Shown: positions 1-8,832 of the stretch, one piece after another
Layout: every line of letters starts with the position of its first letter
Numbering within the stretch: position 1 is the first letter of the stretch
Assembly (NCBI GenBank): GCA_017446025.1
Contig: JAFSRR010000097.1
Coordinates: forward strand, 1 to 42,281
Direction: 5' to 3'
Source: Bacteroidales bacterium
GTDB lineage: Bacteria; Bacteroidota; Bacteroidia; Bacteroidales; UBA1402
Length of the DNA stretch: 42,281 nucleotides
Made by a program: the position numbers and the translations under genes
The notes under the pieces: generated by a model
Databases searched by the model: none
What the model was told of the DNA's origin: nothing
The model's input: only the letters and a program-made list of their open reading frames with translations

Positions 1-1056
1 GTCAAGATGATGGGCGCCGACGCCGGCATGTCGATGAGCCTGTCGCTGGCCTACGCCTCGGTGGGCGTGTTCTGCGCCGGCCTGCTGTATCTGGTCATGT
101 CGCTGCTCATCAAGATCTACGGCACCAAGAAAATCATGAAGTTCTTCCCGCCCATTGTCACCGGTCCGATTGTCATCTCCATCGGTCTGGCCCTGTCGGG
201 TACGGCCCTGTCGAGCTGCAACGCCAACTGGTGGATAGCCTTGGTGGCCATTGTCATCGTCATTGTGTGCAATATCTGGGGCAAGGGCCTGATCAAGATC
301 GTGCCCATCCTGATGGGTGTGCTCGGCTCCTACATCTTTGCCGCCTGCATCGGCGAGGTCGATTTCAGCTCGCTCAAGGACGCTGCCTGGATCGGACTGC
401 CTGTGGCTCGCGAAAATACTGTGCTGGCTGTGTTTGACAATCCCGACTGGTCATTCCTGCTGTCGGCTGTCATCGCCGTCTTCCCGATTGCCATCGCCAC
501 CATGGTCGAACATGTCGGCGACATCTGTGCCATCCAGTCGACCGTCGGTGAAAACTTCCTCGAGGATCCCGGTCTGCACCGCACCATGCTGGGCGACGGT
601 CTGGCCACTTCGCTGGCCGCCCTGTTCGGCGCTCCCGCCAACACCACCTACGGTGAGAACACCGGTGTGCTGAACCTGACCCGCGTCTTCGATCCCAGAG
701 TGATCCGCATCGCTGCCTTGTTTGCCATCCTGCTGTCGTTCTGCCCGAAGTTTGCTGCCTTGATTGCCTTGATGCCTACGGCTACCATCGGCGGTATCTC
801 CCTGATCCTCTATGGTATGATTTCGGCTGTCGGTATCCGCAACCTGGTAGAGAGCCACACCGACCTGACCAAGTCGAAGAACGTGCTGGTAGCTGCCGTC
901 ATCCTGGTGCTGGCCATCGGTATCAAGTACGGTCTGAACGACCAGATATCCATCGGCTTCACCTCCCTGTCGGGTCTGGCTGTCGCCGCCATCGTCGGCA
1001 TCGTCCTGAATGCCATCCTGCCCGATGACAAGAAGGGTGAAATGGCTGTATTGTAA
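1..1056 (+). CDS. uraA: Uracil/xanthine permease, NCS2 family (5' end missing)
   Basis: An integral inner-membrane symporter of the nucleobase:cation symporter-2 family, importing uracil or a related base with H+ or Na+. The reading frame is open from the first base, so the N-terminus lies outside the window. The visible part holds a series of hydrophobic helices. It includes the conserved stretch MVEHVGDICAIQ, whose acidic residue matches the substrate-contacting Glu of UraA, and then GAPANTTYGENTG, the second conserved NCS2 loop with its Glu. The C-terminus is short and charged (DDKKGEMAVL). The next gene starts 33 bases downstream. Uracil and xanthine specificity cannot be separated here; uracil is preferred on overall resemblance. 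Confidence 0.88.
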   Translation, partial: VKMMGADAGMSMSLSLAYASVGVFCAGLLYLVMSLLIKIYGTKKIMKFFPPIVTGPIVISIGLALSGTALSSCNANWWIALVAIVIVIVCNIWGKGLIKIVPILMGVLGSYIFAACIGEVDFSSLKDAAWIGLPVARENTVLAVFDNPDWSFLLSAVIAVFPIAIATMVEHVGDICAIQSTVGENFLEDPGLHRTMLGDGLATSLAALFGAPANTTYGENTGVLNLTRVFDPRVIRIAALFAILLSFCPKFAALIALMPTATIGGISLILYGMISAVGIRNLVESHTDLTKSKNVLVAAVILVLAIGIKYGLNDQISIGFTSLSGLAVAAIVGIVLNAILPDDKKGEMAVL

Positions 1057-1089
1057 TTGAAAGATTGATTTGTTTAAACCTGAGATAAG

Positions 1090-1587
1090 ATGAAAAAGTA
1101 TCTGACCTATCTGATGAGCGCCATGGTGCTCGTCTCCCTTTTCGCCTGCGAAGGCCCTGCCGGACGTGACGGTCGCGACGGCCAGGACGGCTTGGACACC
1201 CAGTTCAAGAATGTCACTCTGACCGCCGGCCAGCAGAACTGGACCAAGTTTGAAGAACCCCAGAATGATGCTCCTTTCTATTACGCCTGCTCGTTCGATG
1301 TGCCGGAAATCACTGAGGAAGTTTTTAACAACGGCGTGGTGATCTGCTATGTCAATTTGGCCGGCGCCCAGCAGCTGCTGCCTTATGTCTGCCATTATCA
1401 GACGCTTGACGAATTGAATCAACCTATCCGTTGGACCCGTACCATCGACTGCCAGATTGCCGTGAGAAAAGTGACGGTTTTTGTGACATACTCCGATTTC
1501 TTTGATGCAGGAACACCCGAAGCCATGTCCTTCCATCTGGCCATCCTCACTTCGGGGGCGAGCCAGCGTGCGAGCGGCGGCAGATAA
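1090..1587 (+). CDS. Small collagen-like lipoprotein, function unknown
   Basis: A 165-residue predicted lipoprotein. The signal peptide ends in the lipobox LFAC, with Cys20 as the likely lipidated residue. Directly after it come about five Gly-X-Y triplets (GPAGRDGRDGQDG), a short collagen-like linker seen at the start of many Bacteroidota lipoproteins. The remaining ~125 residues look like a beta-rich globular domain with no family I recognise. It probably sits on the outer membrane, with the triplets acting as a spacer. It follows the permease by 33 bases and may be co-transcribed with it; a strong hairpin terminator follows the stop. The last residues (SGASQRASGGR) are low in complexity. 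Confidence 0.75.
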   Translation: MKKYLTYLMSAMVLVSLFACEGPAGRDGRDGQDGLDTQFKNVTLTAGQQNWTKFEEPQNDAPFYYACSFDVPEITEEVFNNGVVICYVNLAGAQQLLPYVCHYQTLDELNQPIRWTRTIDCQIAVRKVTVFVTYSDFFDAGTPEAMSFHLAILTSGASQRASGGR

Positions 1588-1610
1588 TGCCTCTGTGACA
1601 AGCCTATTGG

Positions 1611-1646
1611 GCGGCCGGCTCCGGTAACGGGGCTGGCCGCTGTTTT
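1611..1646 (+). terminator. Rho-independent terminator after the lipoprotein gene
   Basis: A 13-bp GC-rich stem (1611-1623 with 1628-1640, two G-T pairs), a GTAA loop and a short T-rich tail (TGTTTT). It separates the permease/lipoprotein unit from the promoter at 1668. Confidence 0.75.
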
Positions 1647-1667
1647 CATAGAAAAATTAGTGCGGAG

Positions 1668-1698
1668 TTTGTTATGTTGAAAAAAAACACTACTTTTG
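1668..1698 (+). promoter_or_regulatory. Bacteroides-type promoter for DUF177-rpmF
   Basis: TTTG at 1668-1671, a 19-base spacer, and TACTTTTG at 1691-1698. This is a full match to the Bacteroidota housekeeping sigma consensus (-33 TTTG, -7 TAnnTTTG). Transcription would start near 1705, leaving a leader of about 20 bases before the ATG at 1725. Confidence 0.8.
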
Positions 1699-1724
1699 CG
1701 CGGTTTTTCAGAAAGGTCTGAGTC

Positions 1725-2309
1725 ATGGGCAAGTTCGATGCTTTCAAATTACCTTTGAAAAGTCTTACAGTGGGTAGCCATGAATATGAGTATCAGTTGG
1801 ATACGAATTGGTTTACCCTGATAGACGGCCCCGAGGTGGGCAAGGGCAATGTCCATGCGAAGGTTACGGTCAACAATACCGGCTACCTCTATGAGGTGCT
1901 TTTCAAACTTGACGGAGTGGTGGAAGTGCCTTGCGACCGTTGCCTGGAGGATATGCCTCTGGCAGTGGATCAGGAGAGTCGCCTGGTGGTGAAGCTGGGA
2001 CCGGAATATGCTGAAGAGAGCGAGGATGTCATCATCATCCCGGAGGCCGACGGCGAACTGAACATCGCCTGGTTTCTCTACGAGATCATCGCCCTGGCTG
2101 TCCCCCTGAAGCATGTCCACCCGCCGGGAAAATGCAACAAGGCCATGTCCTCGAAGCTCCGCAAGCACCTGGCCAAGAGCGCGGACGACGAAGATGGCGA
2201 GGAAGATTTCCTCCTGGACGACTTGTTGGACGAAGGCGGCGAGGAAGAGGCCGAGACCAATCCCATCTGGGACGAACTGAAGAAACTGAAGGATTTGGAC
2301 AATAATTAA
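1725..2309 (+). CDS. DUF177 / YceD family protein
   Basis: A 194-residue cytoplasmic protein of the DUF177 (YceD, plant DUF177A) family, which is linked to 23S rRNA accumulation or 50S assembly and is almost always encoded next to rpmF. Supporting features are the family CxxC (PCDRCLEDM, near residue 66), the later PPGKCNK segment, and a very acidic C-terminal third (DDEDGEEDFLLDDLLDEGGEEE). The gene starts just downstream of a consensus promoter, and rpmF follows after 16 bases. The ribosome-assembly role is known for the family and inferred here. Confidence 0.85.
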   Translation: MGKFDAFKLPLKSLTVGSHEYEYQLDTNWFTLIDGPEVGKGNVHAKVTVNNTGYLYEVLFKLDGVVEVPCDRCLEDMPLAVDQESRLVVKLGPEYAEESEDVIIIPEADGELNIAWFLYEIIALAVPLKHVHPPGKCNKAMSSKLRKHLAKSADDEDGEEDFLLDDLLDEGGEEEAETNPIWDELKKLKDLDNN

Positions 2310-2325
2310 TTTAAAAGATAGAACA

Positions 2326-2517
2326 ATGGCACATCCTAGACACAAACACTCGAACACGAGAACCGCTAAGAGAAGAACCCACTACAAGGCTGAGGCTCCC
2401 ACGCTGGCTGTATGCCCCAACTGCGGTAACCACTACGTATATCACACGGTCTGCGGCGAATGCGGCTACTATCGTGGCAAGGTGGCTATCGAAATGACCG
2501 AGGAGAAAGTTTCCTAA
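2326..2517 (+). CDS. rpmF: 50S ribosomal protein L32 (bL32)
   Basis: A 63-residue protein with the L32 start MAHPRHKHSNTRTAKRR and a zinc ribbon with two Cys pairs (CPNCGN and CGECGYY), so this is the zinc-binding form. It binds 23S rRNA near the peptidyl-transferase side of the large subunit. It lies 16 bases after the DUF177 gene in the usual pair. In several Bacteroidales fabH would be expected next; here a 134-base gap leads straight to era. Confidence 0.97.
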   Translation: MAHPRHKHSNTRTAKRRTHYKAEAPTLAVCPNCGNHYVYHTVCGECGYYRGKVAIEMTEEKVS

Positions 2518-2544
2518 GGAAGCTGAAAACTCTTCCGGGACCTC

Positions 2545-2559
2545 TCCCGCCAAGCGGGG
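2545..2559 (+). other. Short GC hairpin in the rpmF-era gap
   Basis: Stem TCCCGC (2545-2550) with GCGGGG (2554-2559), loop CAA, in the 134-base gap between rpmF and era. No T-run follows, so it is not a standard terminator. It could stabilise the 3' end of a processed rpmF mRNA. The rest of the gap shows no clear gene and only a poor promoter match (TAGTTGCG near 2610). Confidence 0.4.
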
Positions 2560-2651
2560 AAAGGCAGCCTGGCAACCTTATAATGGAACGGATGACACAG
2601 TATTGTACAATAGTTGCGTCTCCGTTTTTCTTTTAATACAAGAGAGAGAAT

Positions 2652-3533
2652 ATGTTCAAAGCCGGTTTTGTCAATATCGTGGGCAATCCCAATGTAGGCA
2701 AGTCAACCCTGATGAACGCGCTGGTGGGGGAGCGGATATCGATCATCACCTCCAAGGCCCAGACCACGCGCCACCGCATCCTGGGCATTGTCAACGAGCC
2801 CGGTTGCCAGATCGTGTATTCCGACACGCCGGGGGTGCTCAAGCCCGCCTCGCGCCTGCAGGAATCCATGCTGGCCTTCTCGTCGTCGGCCCTGGTCGAT
2901 GCCGATGTGCTGCTCTATATCACCGACACGGTGGAGAAGATCGACAAGAACGGTGAGTTCCTCCGGAAAGTGCAGGAGACGGATATCCCGGTGCTGCTGG
3001 TCGTCAACAAGATCGACCTGTCCGACCCGGCCCGGCTCGAGGCCCAGACCGACGAGCTGAAAGCCCTGATGCCCCGCGCCGAGGTGATTCCCATGTCGGC
3101 CTTGCACGGTTTCAACGTGGACTATCTGCAACGCCGCATCCGCGAGCTGCTGCCCGAGTCGCCGCCCTATTTCAGCGAGGACGCCCTCACCGACCGGCCC
3201 CTGCGCTTCTTTGTGTCGGAGATCATCCGCGAAAAGATACTCCTTTATTATCAGAAGGAGGTCCCCTATGCCGTCGAGGTGGTGGTCGAATCGTACAAGG
3301 AGGAGAAAAACCGGGTCAACATCCAGGCCGTCATCCGGGTGGAGCGCGAGACGCAGAAGGGCATTATCATCGGCCATGGCGGGGCGGCCCTGAAGAAAGT
3401 GGGTATGGAAGCCCGCAAGGACATCGAAAGGTTCATCGACCGCAAGGTCTTTTTGGAACTCTTCGTCAAAGTGGAAAAAGATTGGCGCAGCCGCGATGCG
3501 ATGCTCAAATCGCTGGGCTACAAGCCGGAGTAA
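2652..3533 (+). CDS. era: GTPase Era
   Basis: A 293-residue ribosome-assembly GTPase that binds the 3' end of 16S rRNA and checks 30S maturation. The G1 loop is GNPNVGKST (residues 11-19), the switch II motif DTPG is at 58-61, and NKID lies near 120. The C-terminal third is a KH RNA-binding domain with the GxxG loop in [10 protein letters not shown]. Length is normal for the family. The start is the first ATG before the G1 motif, preceded by AAGAGAGAG. der follows after 7 bases, giving an era-der pair. Confidence 0.97.
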   Translation: MFKAGFVNIVGNPNVGKSTLMNALVGERISIITSKAQTTRHRILGIVNEPGCQIVYSDTPGVLKPASRLQESMLAFSSSALVDADVLLYITDTVEKIDKNGEFLRKVQETDIPVLLVVNKIDLSDPARLEAQTDELKALMPRAEVIPMSALHGFNVDYLQRRIRELLPESPPYFSEDALTDRPLRFFVSEIIREKILLYYQKEVPYAVEVVVESYKEEKNRVNIQAVIRVERETQKGIIIGHGGAALKKVGMEARKDIERFIDRKVFLELFVKVEKDWRSRDAMLKSLGYKPE

Positions 3534-3540
3534 TATAGGT

Positions 3541-4860
3541 ATGAGTAATCTGGTAGCAATAGTGGGCCGCCCCAACGTGGGCAAATCGACCCTGTTCAAC
3601 CGGCTGGTCGAAGGCCGTCAGGCCATCGTCAACGAGCAGGCCGGCACCACCCGAGACCGCCATTACGGCAAGTCGGAATGGAACGGCGTGGAGTTTTCGG
3701 TGGTCGATACCGGCGGCTGGGTGGTCGGCTCGGACGATATTTTCGAAGAGGAAATCCGCAAGCAGGTGGAGATATCGATCGAGGAGAGCGATGTGATCCT
3801 TTTCCTGGTCGATGTGCAAAACGGCCTGACCGACCTGGACATGGCGGTGGCCGAGATCCTGCGCCGCGTCAAGAAGCGCCCCGTGCTGGTGGTGTGCAAC
3901 AAGACGGACGAAAGCGTGATGAGCTATGCCTCGGCCGAATTCTACAAGCTGGGCCTGGGCGATCCCTGGTGCATCTCGGCCATGAACGGCTCGGGCACGG
4001 GCGAACTGCTCGACAAACTCATCAGCCTGTTTCCCGAAAAGCAGGACGACGAGACCCAGGGCGAGGCCATCCCGCGCATCGCTGTAGTGGGTCGGCCCAA
4101 TGCCGGCAAGTCGTCGCTCATCAATGCCTTCATCGGTGAAGACCGCCACATCGTGACCGACGTGGCCGGTACCACCCGCGACGCCGTGCTGACCCGCTTC
4201 GACAAGTTCGGCTTCGATTTCTTCCTGGTCGATACGGCCGGCATCCGCAAGAAGGCCAAGGTGGTCGAGGACATCGAGTTCTATTCGGTGATGCGTTCCA
4301 TCCGGGCCATCGAGACGGCCGATGTGTGCCTGCTGCTGATCGATGCCACCCGCGGCATCGAGAGCCAGGATATGAACATCTTCCAGTTGATCCAGCGCAA
4401 TAAAAAGGGCATGGTGGTCTGCGTGAACAAGTGGGACCTGGTCGAGGGCAAGGACAGCAACACGCTGCGCAAGACCGAGGAGGCCATCCGCTCGCGCTTC
4501 GCCCCTTTCACCGATTTTCCGATCGTCTTCACTTCGGCCCTGACCAAGCAGCGCATCTTCAAGGCCCTCGAAGCGGCCCAGAAGGTCTATGACGCCCGCC
4601 AGCGGCACATCCCCACGGCCCGCCTCAATGAATTCTTCCTGCCGCTGATCGAAAACTATCCGCCGCCTGCCACCAAGGGCAAGTATATCAAGATAAAATA
4701 CGTCACCCAGCTGCAGGGACCGACCACGCCGTCGTTTGTCTTCTTTGCCAACCTGCCGCAGTATGTCAAGGAGCCCTACAAGCGTTTCCTGGAAAACAAG
4801 CTGCGCGGGGAGTTCGACTTCAGCGGCACACCGATACAATTGTTCATCCGTCAAAAATAA
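3541..4860 (+). CDS. der: Ribosome biogenesis GTPase Der (EngA)
   Basis: A 439-residue tandem GTPase needed for 50S maturation. The first G domain has GRPNVGKST (about residues 8-16) and NKTDE; the second has GRPNAGKSS (about 183), a DTAG motif and NKWD. A C-terminal KH-like domain follows. The open frame extends upstream to 3496 into the end of era, but the start at 3541 places the G1 motif at the standard distance and avoids overlap with era. A DUF3467 gene begins 6 bases after the stop, implying co-transcription. Confidence 0.97.
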   Translation: MSNLVAIVGRPNVGKSTLFNRLVEGRQAIVNEQAGTTRDRHYGKSEWNGVEFSVVDTGGWVVGSDDIFEEEIRKQVEISIEESDVILFLVDVQNGLTDLDMAVAEILRRVKKRPVLVVCNKTDESVMSYASAEFYKLGLGDPWCISAMNGSGTGELLDKLISLFPEKQDDETQGEAIPRIAVVGRPNAGKSSLINAFIGEDRHIVTDVAGTTRDAVLTRFDKFGFDFFLVDTAGIRKKAKVVEDIEFYSVMRSIRAIETADVCLLLIDATRGIESQDMNIFQLIQRNKKGMVVCVNKWDLVEGKDSNTLRKTEEAIRSRFAPFTDFPIVFTSALTKQRIFKALEAAQKVYDARQRHIPTARLNEFFLPLIENYPPPATKGKYIKIKYVTQLQGPTTPSFVFFANLPQYVKEPYKRFLENKLRGEFDFSGTPIQLFIRQK

Positions 4861-4866
4861 ACAGTC

Positions 4867-5169
4867 ATGGAAAACAAGGAACCCCAGAACCAACTCAACA
4901 TCGAGCTGCCCGAAGAGGTAGCCCAGGGTATTTATTCCAATCTGGCCATCATCTCGCACTCCAGTGCCGAGTTTGTGCTGGACTTCGTCCGCATGCTGCC
5001 CGGTGTGCCCAAGGCCAAGGTCAAATCGCGCATCATCCTCACCCCGGAACATGCCAAAAGGCTGCTGCTGGCCCTGCAGGAGAACATCGCCAAGTATGAG
5101 CAGCAGTTCGGCCCGATCCGCAAGCCCCAGGCCATGCCGCCGATGGGCTTTTCCACTGGTGAAGCCTGA
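4867..5169 (+). CDS. DUF3467 domain protein
   Basis: A 100-residue soluble protein of the DUF3467 family, found across Bacteroidota and some other phyla, with no established function. Recognisable features are the [16 protein letters not shown] segment and the [16 protein letters not shown] helix. From memory, in Bacteroides this gene sits between rpoC and rpsL; here it directly follows der by 6 bases and precedes the rpsL promoter. The constant link to transcription and translation genes hints at a role there, which is inference. Confidence 0.85.
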   Translation: MENKEPQNQLNIELPEEVAQGIYSNLAIISHSSAEFVLDFVRMLPGVPKAKVKSRIILTPEHAKRLLLALQENIAKYEQQFGPIRKPQAMPPMGFSTGEA

Positions 5170-5195
5170 TCGAGGAAAATTTTTTGACAGACTTA

Positions 5196-5227
5196 TTTGG
5201 TTTGTCGAGAAAGAGTTTGTATCTTTG
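5196..5227 (+). promoter_or_regulatory. Promoter of the str/S10/spc/alpha superoperon
   Basis: A perfect -7 box TATCTTTG at 5220-5227. Two TTTG elements lie upstream: 5196-5199 (20-base spacer, preferred) and 5201-5204 (15-base spacer). The start site would be near 5234, giving a ~50-base AT-rich leader before rpsL. This is the only obvious strong promoter ahead of the ribosomal block. Confidence 0.75.
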
Positions 5228-5285
5228 CGCGCTATTTTGCAGAGAGTGTAAATTATATATCAACTACAGAACTAAAAACAGTAAA

Positions 5286-5663
5286 ATGCCTACAATTCAG
5301 CAATTAGTAAGAAAAGGTAGGGAGAGTCTGACAGACAAGAGCAAAGCTCCTGCTTTGGATTTCTGCCCCCAGAGACGCGGCGTTTGTGTGCGTGTTTACA
5401 CCACCACCCCCAAAAAGCCGAACTCAGCTATGCGTAAGGTGGCCAGGGTTCGTCTGACCAATTCCAAGGAAGTCAACTGCTACATTCCCGGTGAAGGTCA
5501 CAACCTGCAGGAACACTCTATCGTGCTGGTTCGCGGCGGTCGTGTCAAAGACCTCCCCGGTGTCCGTTACCACATTGTCCGCGGCACCTTGGATACGGCC
5601 GGTGTTGCCTCCCGTACCCAGAGACGTTCGAAATACGGTGCCAAACGTCCCAAACAGAAATAA
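5286..5663 (+). CDS. rpsL: 30S ribosomal protein S12 (uS12)
   Basis: A 125-residue decoding-centre protein. It starts [12 protein letters not shown] and contains the conserved loops [17 protein letters not shown] and [17 protein letters not shown], including the lysine positions where streptomycin resistance mutations arise in other bacteria. An open frame extends upstream to 5184, but that would overlap the promoter at 5196-5227 and add residues absent from S12, so 5286 is the start. It is the first gene of the superoperon. Confidence 0.98.
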   Translation: MPTIQQLVRKGRESLTDKSKAPALDFCPQRRGVCVRVYTTTPKKPNSAMRKVARVRLTNSKEVNCYIPGEGHNLQEHSIVLVRGGRVKDLPGVRYHIVRGTLDTAGVASRTQRRSKYGAKRPKQK

Positions 5664-5791
5664 AGCTATTAAAAAACCCAAGTTTTAAGTGTTGGTTTTG
5701 TAGGAACCGCTGTTCCGAAGGTTGAGTAAATGTCCGGGCGAGGACGTTGAAGATCGTAACAACCAAACAAAAACGTAATTTTTCTATCAAG
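5664..5791 (+). promoter_or_regulatory. Structured rpsL-rpsG spacer, possible S7 control site
   Basis: This 128-base spacer is the longest gap in the ribosomal block. It holds two small hairpins: GGAAC/GTTCC at 5703-5716 and GTCC/GGAC at 5732-5745. In E. coli the S12-S7 spacer is the target of S7 autoregulation. A similar role is possible here, but no primary-sequence match is claimed. Confidence 0.3.
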
Positions 5792-6268
5792 ATGAGAAAA
5801 GCTAAACCGAAAAAACGTGTGATCCTGCCTGATCCCGTTTTTAACGACACTAAGGTGACTAAATTTGTCAACCATCTGATGTATGACGGCAAGAAGAACG
5901 TCTCTTTCGAGATCTTCTATGAAGCTTTGGATATCGTCAAGGCAAAGATGCCTAACGAGGAGAAGACCCCCCTCGAAATCTGGAAAGCCGCACTCGACAA
6001 CATTACCCCTCAGGTCGAAGTGAAATCACGCCGTATCGGCGGTGCCACTTTCCAAGTACCTACCGAAATCCGTTCGGACCGGAAGGAATCCATTTCAATG
6101 AAAAATGTTATTCTGTTCGCCCGTAAGCGTGGCGGCAAGACCATGGCCGACAAACTCGCTGCCGAGATCATGGACGCCTACAACAACCAGGGCGGCGCAT
6201 TCAAGCGTAAAGAGGATATGCACCGTATGGCCGAAGCTAACCGTGCTTTCGCTCATTTCCGTTTCTAA
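5792..6268 (+). CDS. rpsG: 30S ribosomal protein S7 (uS7)
   Basis: A 158-residue primary 16S rRNA binder that organises the 30S head and contacts tRNA in the E site. It starts [17 protein letters not shown], a usual Bacteroidales S7 start and length. An in-frame ATG 45 bases upstream (5747) would add 15 residues not seen in the family and is rejected. It ends [15 protein letters not shown]. fusA follows after 26 bases. Confidence 0.97.
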   Translation: MRKAKPKKRVILPDPVFNDTKVTKFVNHLMYDGKKNVSFEIFYEALDIVKAKMPNEEKTPLEIWKAALDNITPQVEVKSRRIGGATFQVPTEIRSDRKESISMKNVILFARKRGGKTMADKLAAEIMDAYNNQGGAFKRKEDMHRMAEANRAFAHFRF

Positions 6269-6294
6269 CATTTCAGCATTAGTATATAAGGTAT

Positions 6295-8412
6295 ATGGCA
6301 AAAGCAGACTTGCATCTCACGCGCAATATCGGTATCATGGCCCATATCGATGCAGGAAAGACGACGACTTCCGAGCGTATTCTTTTCTACACCGGTCTGA
6401 CGCATAAAATCGGTGAAGTGCACGATGGTGCTGCTACCATGGACTGGATGGAGCAGGAGCAGGAGAGGGGTATCACCATCACCTCTGCCGCTACTACTAC
6501 CTACTGGAACTATGCTGACAAGAAGTACAAGATCAATCTGATCGACACTCCGGGACACGACGATTTCACTGTCGAGGTGGAACGTTCCCTGCGCGGGCAG
6601 GACGGCGCCGTTGCCGTGTTCTGCGCCGTGGGCGGTGTGGAGCCCCAGTCGGAGACCGTGTGGCGCCAGGCCGACAAATACAATGTGCCACGTGTCGGTT
6701 ATGTGAACAAGATGGATCGTTCGGGTGCCGATTTCTTCTCTGTGGTCAAGCAGATGAAATCGGTGCTCAATGCCAATCCCTGTCCCATCCAGATTCCCAT
6801 CGGCTCGGAAGAGTCTTTCAAAGGCGTCATCGACCTGATCCGCATGAAAGCCCTCTACTGGCACGACGAAACCATGGGCGCCGAATACTCTGTCGAGGAG
6901 ATTCCCGCCGCCCTGCAGGACGAGGCTCAGGAATGGCGTGACAAGATGCTGGAACAGGCCGCCGAGTTCGACGACGAGTTGATGGAAAAGTACTTCGACA
7001 AACCGGAGACCATCACCGAGGCCGAAATCAAGCGCGCCATCCGTAAAGCCACCCTGGCCATGGAAATGCAGCCGGTGGTTTGTGGCACATCTTTCAAGAA
7101 CAAGGGTGTCCAGCCGCTGCTGGATGCCGTTTGTGCCTATCTTCCCTGTCCGCTCGACACGGAGGCCATCAAGGGTACGGACCCCCGCACCGATAATGAA
7201 ATCACCCGCACGCCCGATGAGAGCCAGCCGCTGACAGCCCTGGCCTTCAAGATCGCCACCGACCCCTATGTGGGTCGTCTGTGCTTTGTGTGCGTGTATT
7301 CGGGCAAGATGGTTTCGGGCAGCTATGTCTATAATTCCCGCTCGGACAAGAAGGAGCGTCTGTCGCGTATCTTCCAGATGCACGCCAACAAGCAGAATCC
7401 GGTCGATGAGATCGGTGCTGGCGACATTTGCGCCGTGGTCGGCATGAAGGATATCCGTACGGGCGACACCCTTTGTGATGAGAACAAGCCTATTGTCCTG
7501 GAGTCGATGGATTTTCCGGCTCCCGTGATCGGTATTGCCGTCGAGCCCAAGACCCAGAAGGATTTGGACAAACTCGATATGGGCCTGGCCAAGCTGGCCG
7601 AGGAAGACCCCACCTTTACCGTCCACACCGACGAGCAGTCGGGCCAGACGGTGATCAGCGGCATGGGCGAGCTTCATCTGGAAATCATCATCGACCGTCT
7701 GCGTCGCGAGTTCAAGGTGGAGTGCAACCAGGGCCAGCCTCAGGTTTCCTACAAGGAGGCCATCACCGAGGAGGTGCAACTGCGTGAGGTCTATAAGAAA
7801 CAGACCGGCGGTCGTGGTAAATTTGCCGACATCATCGTCAAGGTGGGTCCCAAGGATCCCGAATTCGAGGGTGCTCTGCAATTTGTCAGCGAGGTCAAGG
7901 GCGGCAACGTGCCTACCGAGTTCATCCCCTCTGTGGAAAAAGGTTTCAAAACCGCCATGGAGAACGGCGTTCTGGCCGGCTATCCGATGGACGGCCTGAA
8001 GGTGACCCTGCTCGACGGTTCGTTCCACCCGGTCGATTCGGATGCCCTCTCGTTTGAAGTCTGCGCCATGCAGGCCTTCCGCCATGCTTGTGAAAAGGCA
8101 CGGCCCTGCCTCTTGGAGCCGATCATGAAGCTGGAGGTGATCACCCCGGAAGAGAACATGGGCGATGTCATCGGCGACCTGAACCGTCGTCGCGGCATGG
8201 TCTCAGGTATGGATACCAACCGTTCGGGTGCCCGTGTGGTCAAGGCCACCGTGCCCCTGGCCGAGACGTTCGGCTATGTGACGGCCCTGCGTACCATCAC
8301 TTCGGGACGCGCCACCAGCAGTATGGAGTTCTTCGAGTATGCTCCCGTCAGTGCCAACCTGGCTCGGGAGGTCTTGAAGGAACGCTCAGGTAGAACAGAT
8401 TTAATACAGTAA
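6295..8412 (+). CDS. fusA: Elongation factor G, with unusual switch II region
   Basis: A 705-residue translocase GTPase. It has P-loop AHIDAGKTT (residues 16-24), switch [17 protein letters not shown], and the full domain II-V set ([48 protein letters not shown]). Two positions are odd. The switch II motif reads DTPGHDDF, with Asp89 right after catalytic His88 where EF-G normally has Val. The helix that follows reads SLRGQDGAV, where RVLDGAV or RILDGAV is usual, so Gly101-Gln102 replace two hydrophobic residues. Everything else matches the housekeeping EF-G of the str operon, not a tetracycline-protection protein. Confidence 0.96.
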   Translation: MAKADLHLTRNIGIMAHIDAGKTTTSERILFYTGLTHKIGEVHDGAATMDWMEQEQERGITITSAATTTYWNYADKKYKINLIDTPGHDDFTVEVERSLRGQDGAVAVFCAVGGVEPQSETVWRQADKYNVPRVGYVNKMDRSGADFFSVVKQMKSVLNANPCPIQIPIGSEESFKGVIDLIRMKALYWHDETMGAEYSVEEIPAALQDEAQEWRDKMLEQAAEFDDELMEKYFDKPETITEAEIKRAIRKATLAMEMQPVVCGTSFKNKGVQPLLDAVCAYLPCPLDTEAIKGTDPRTDNEITRTPDESQPLTALAFKIATDPYVGRLCFVCVYSGKMVSGSYVYNSRSDKKERLSRIFQMHANKQNPVDEIGAGDICAVVGMKDIRTGDTLCDENKPIVLESMDFPAPVIGIAVEPKTQKDLDKLDMGLAKLAEEDPTFTVHTDEQSGQTVISGMGELHLEIIIDRLRREFKVECNQGQPQVSYKEAITEEVQLREVYKKQTGGRGKFADIIVKVGPKDPEFEGALQFVSEVKGGNVPTEFIPSVEKGFKTAMENGVLAGYPMDGLKVTLLDGSFHPVDSDALSFEVCAMQAFRHACEKARPCLLEPIMKLEVITPEENMGDVIGDLNRRRGMVSGMDTNRSGARVVKATVPLAETFGYVTALRTITSGRATSSMEFFEYAPVSANLAREVLKERSGRTDLIQ

Positions 8413-8417
8413 TAACC

Positions 8418-8449
8418 GAGTCAGTACAAATAGCTCTACGGACTCAATT
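8418..8449 (+). promoter_or_regulatory. Hairpin between fusA and rpsJ
   Basis: GAGTC-A-GTA (8418-8426) pairs with TAC-G-GACTC (8437-8445) around one A·G mismatch, and AATTTT follows. It sits in the 51-base gap separating the str genes from the S10 genes. It could be a weak attenuator or a processing site. Confidence 0.35.
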
Positions 8450-8463
8450 TTAAAACAACATTT

Positions 8464-8769
8464 ATGAGCCAGAAAATCAGAATCAAACTGAAATCTTACG
8501 ATCACAACCTGGTCGACAAGTCGGCCGAGAAGATCGTCAAGACAGTGAAAGCTACGGGTGCTGTGGTCAGCGGACCGATTCCCCTTCCCACGCACAAGCG
8601 TATCTTTACCGTGAACCGTTCGACCTTCGTCAACAAGAAGTCGCGCGAACAGTTCGAATTGTCCTCTTATAAGCGTTTCATCGACATTTATAACTCAGGA
8701 TCCAAGACCGTCGATGCTTTGATGAAGCTCGAGCTGCCCAGCGGCGTGGAAGTTGAAATCAAGGTCTGA
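8464..8769 (+). CDS. rpsJ: 30S ribosomal protein S10 (uS10)
   Basis: A 101-residue 30S head protein, also the NusE antitermination factor in E. coli. It starts [18 protein letters not shown] and carries the conserved [17 protein letters not shown] loop. There is no tuf gene between fusA and rpsJ, unlike in proteobacteria. The 63-base gap to rplC contains no obvious promoter or L4-type leader structure. Confidence 0.97.
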   Translation: MSQKIRIKLKSYDHNLVDKSAEKIVKTVKATGAVVSGPIPLPTHKRIFTVNRSTFVNKKSREQFELSSYKRFIDIYNSGSKTVDALMKLELPSGVEVEIKV

Positions 8770-8832
8770 TAGCGTGTCAGAAACCAAAGCTAGACAAATT
8801 ATTTTTCATTCATTATTAAACAATTAGTAGAA

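Noticed and set aside
3505-5052. A 515-codon minus-strand open frame opposite der
   Set aside because: Same codon-shadow effect; der has both G domains intact on the plus strand.
5184-5285. An N-terminal extension of rpsL
   Set aside because: The in-frame start lies upstream of the promoter box, so the mRNA would not contain it, and S12 proteins do not have these residues.
6265-8085. A 606-codon minus-strand open frame opposite fusA
   Set aside because: fusA is real by motif content; the antisense frame shows no family, promoter or ribosome-binding site.
6295-8412. fusA as a tetracycline ribosomal-protection gene
   Set aside because: Its place in the str operon, its length and domain IV/V motifs are those of EF-G; the odd switch II residues do not match Tet(M)-type proteins.
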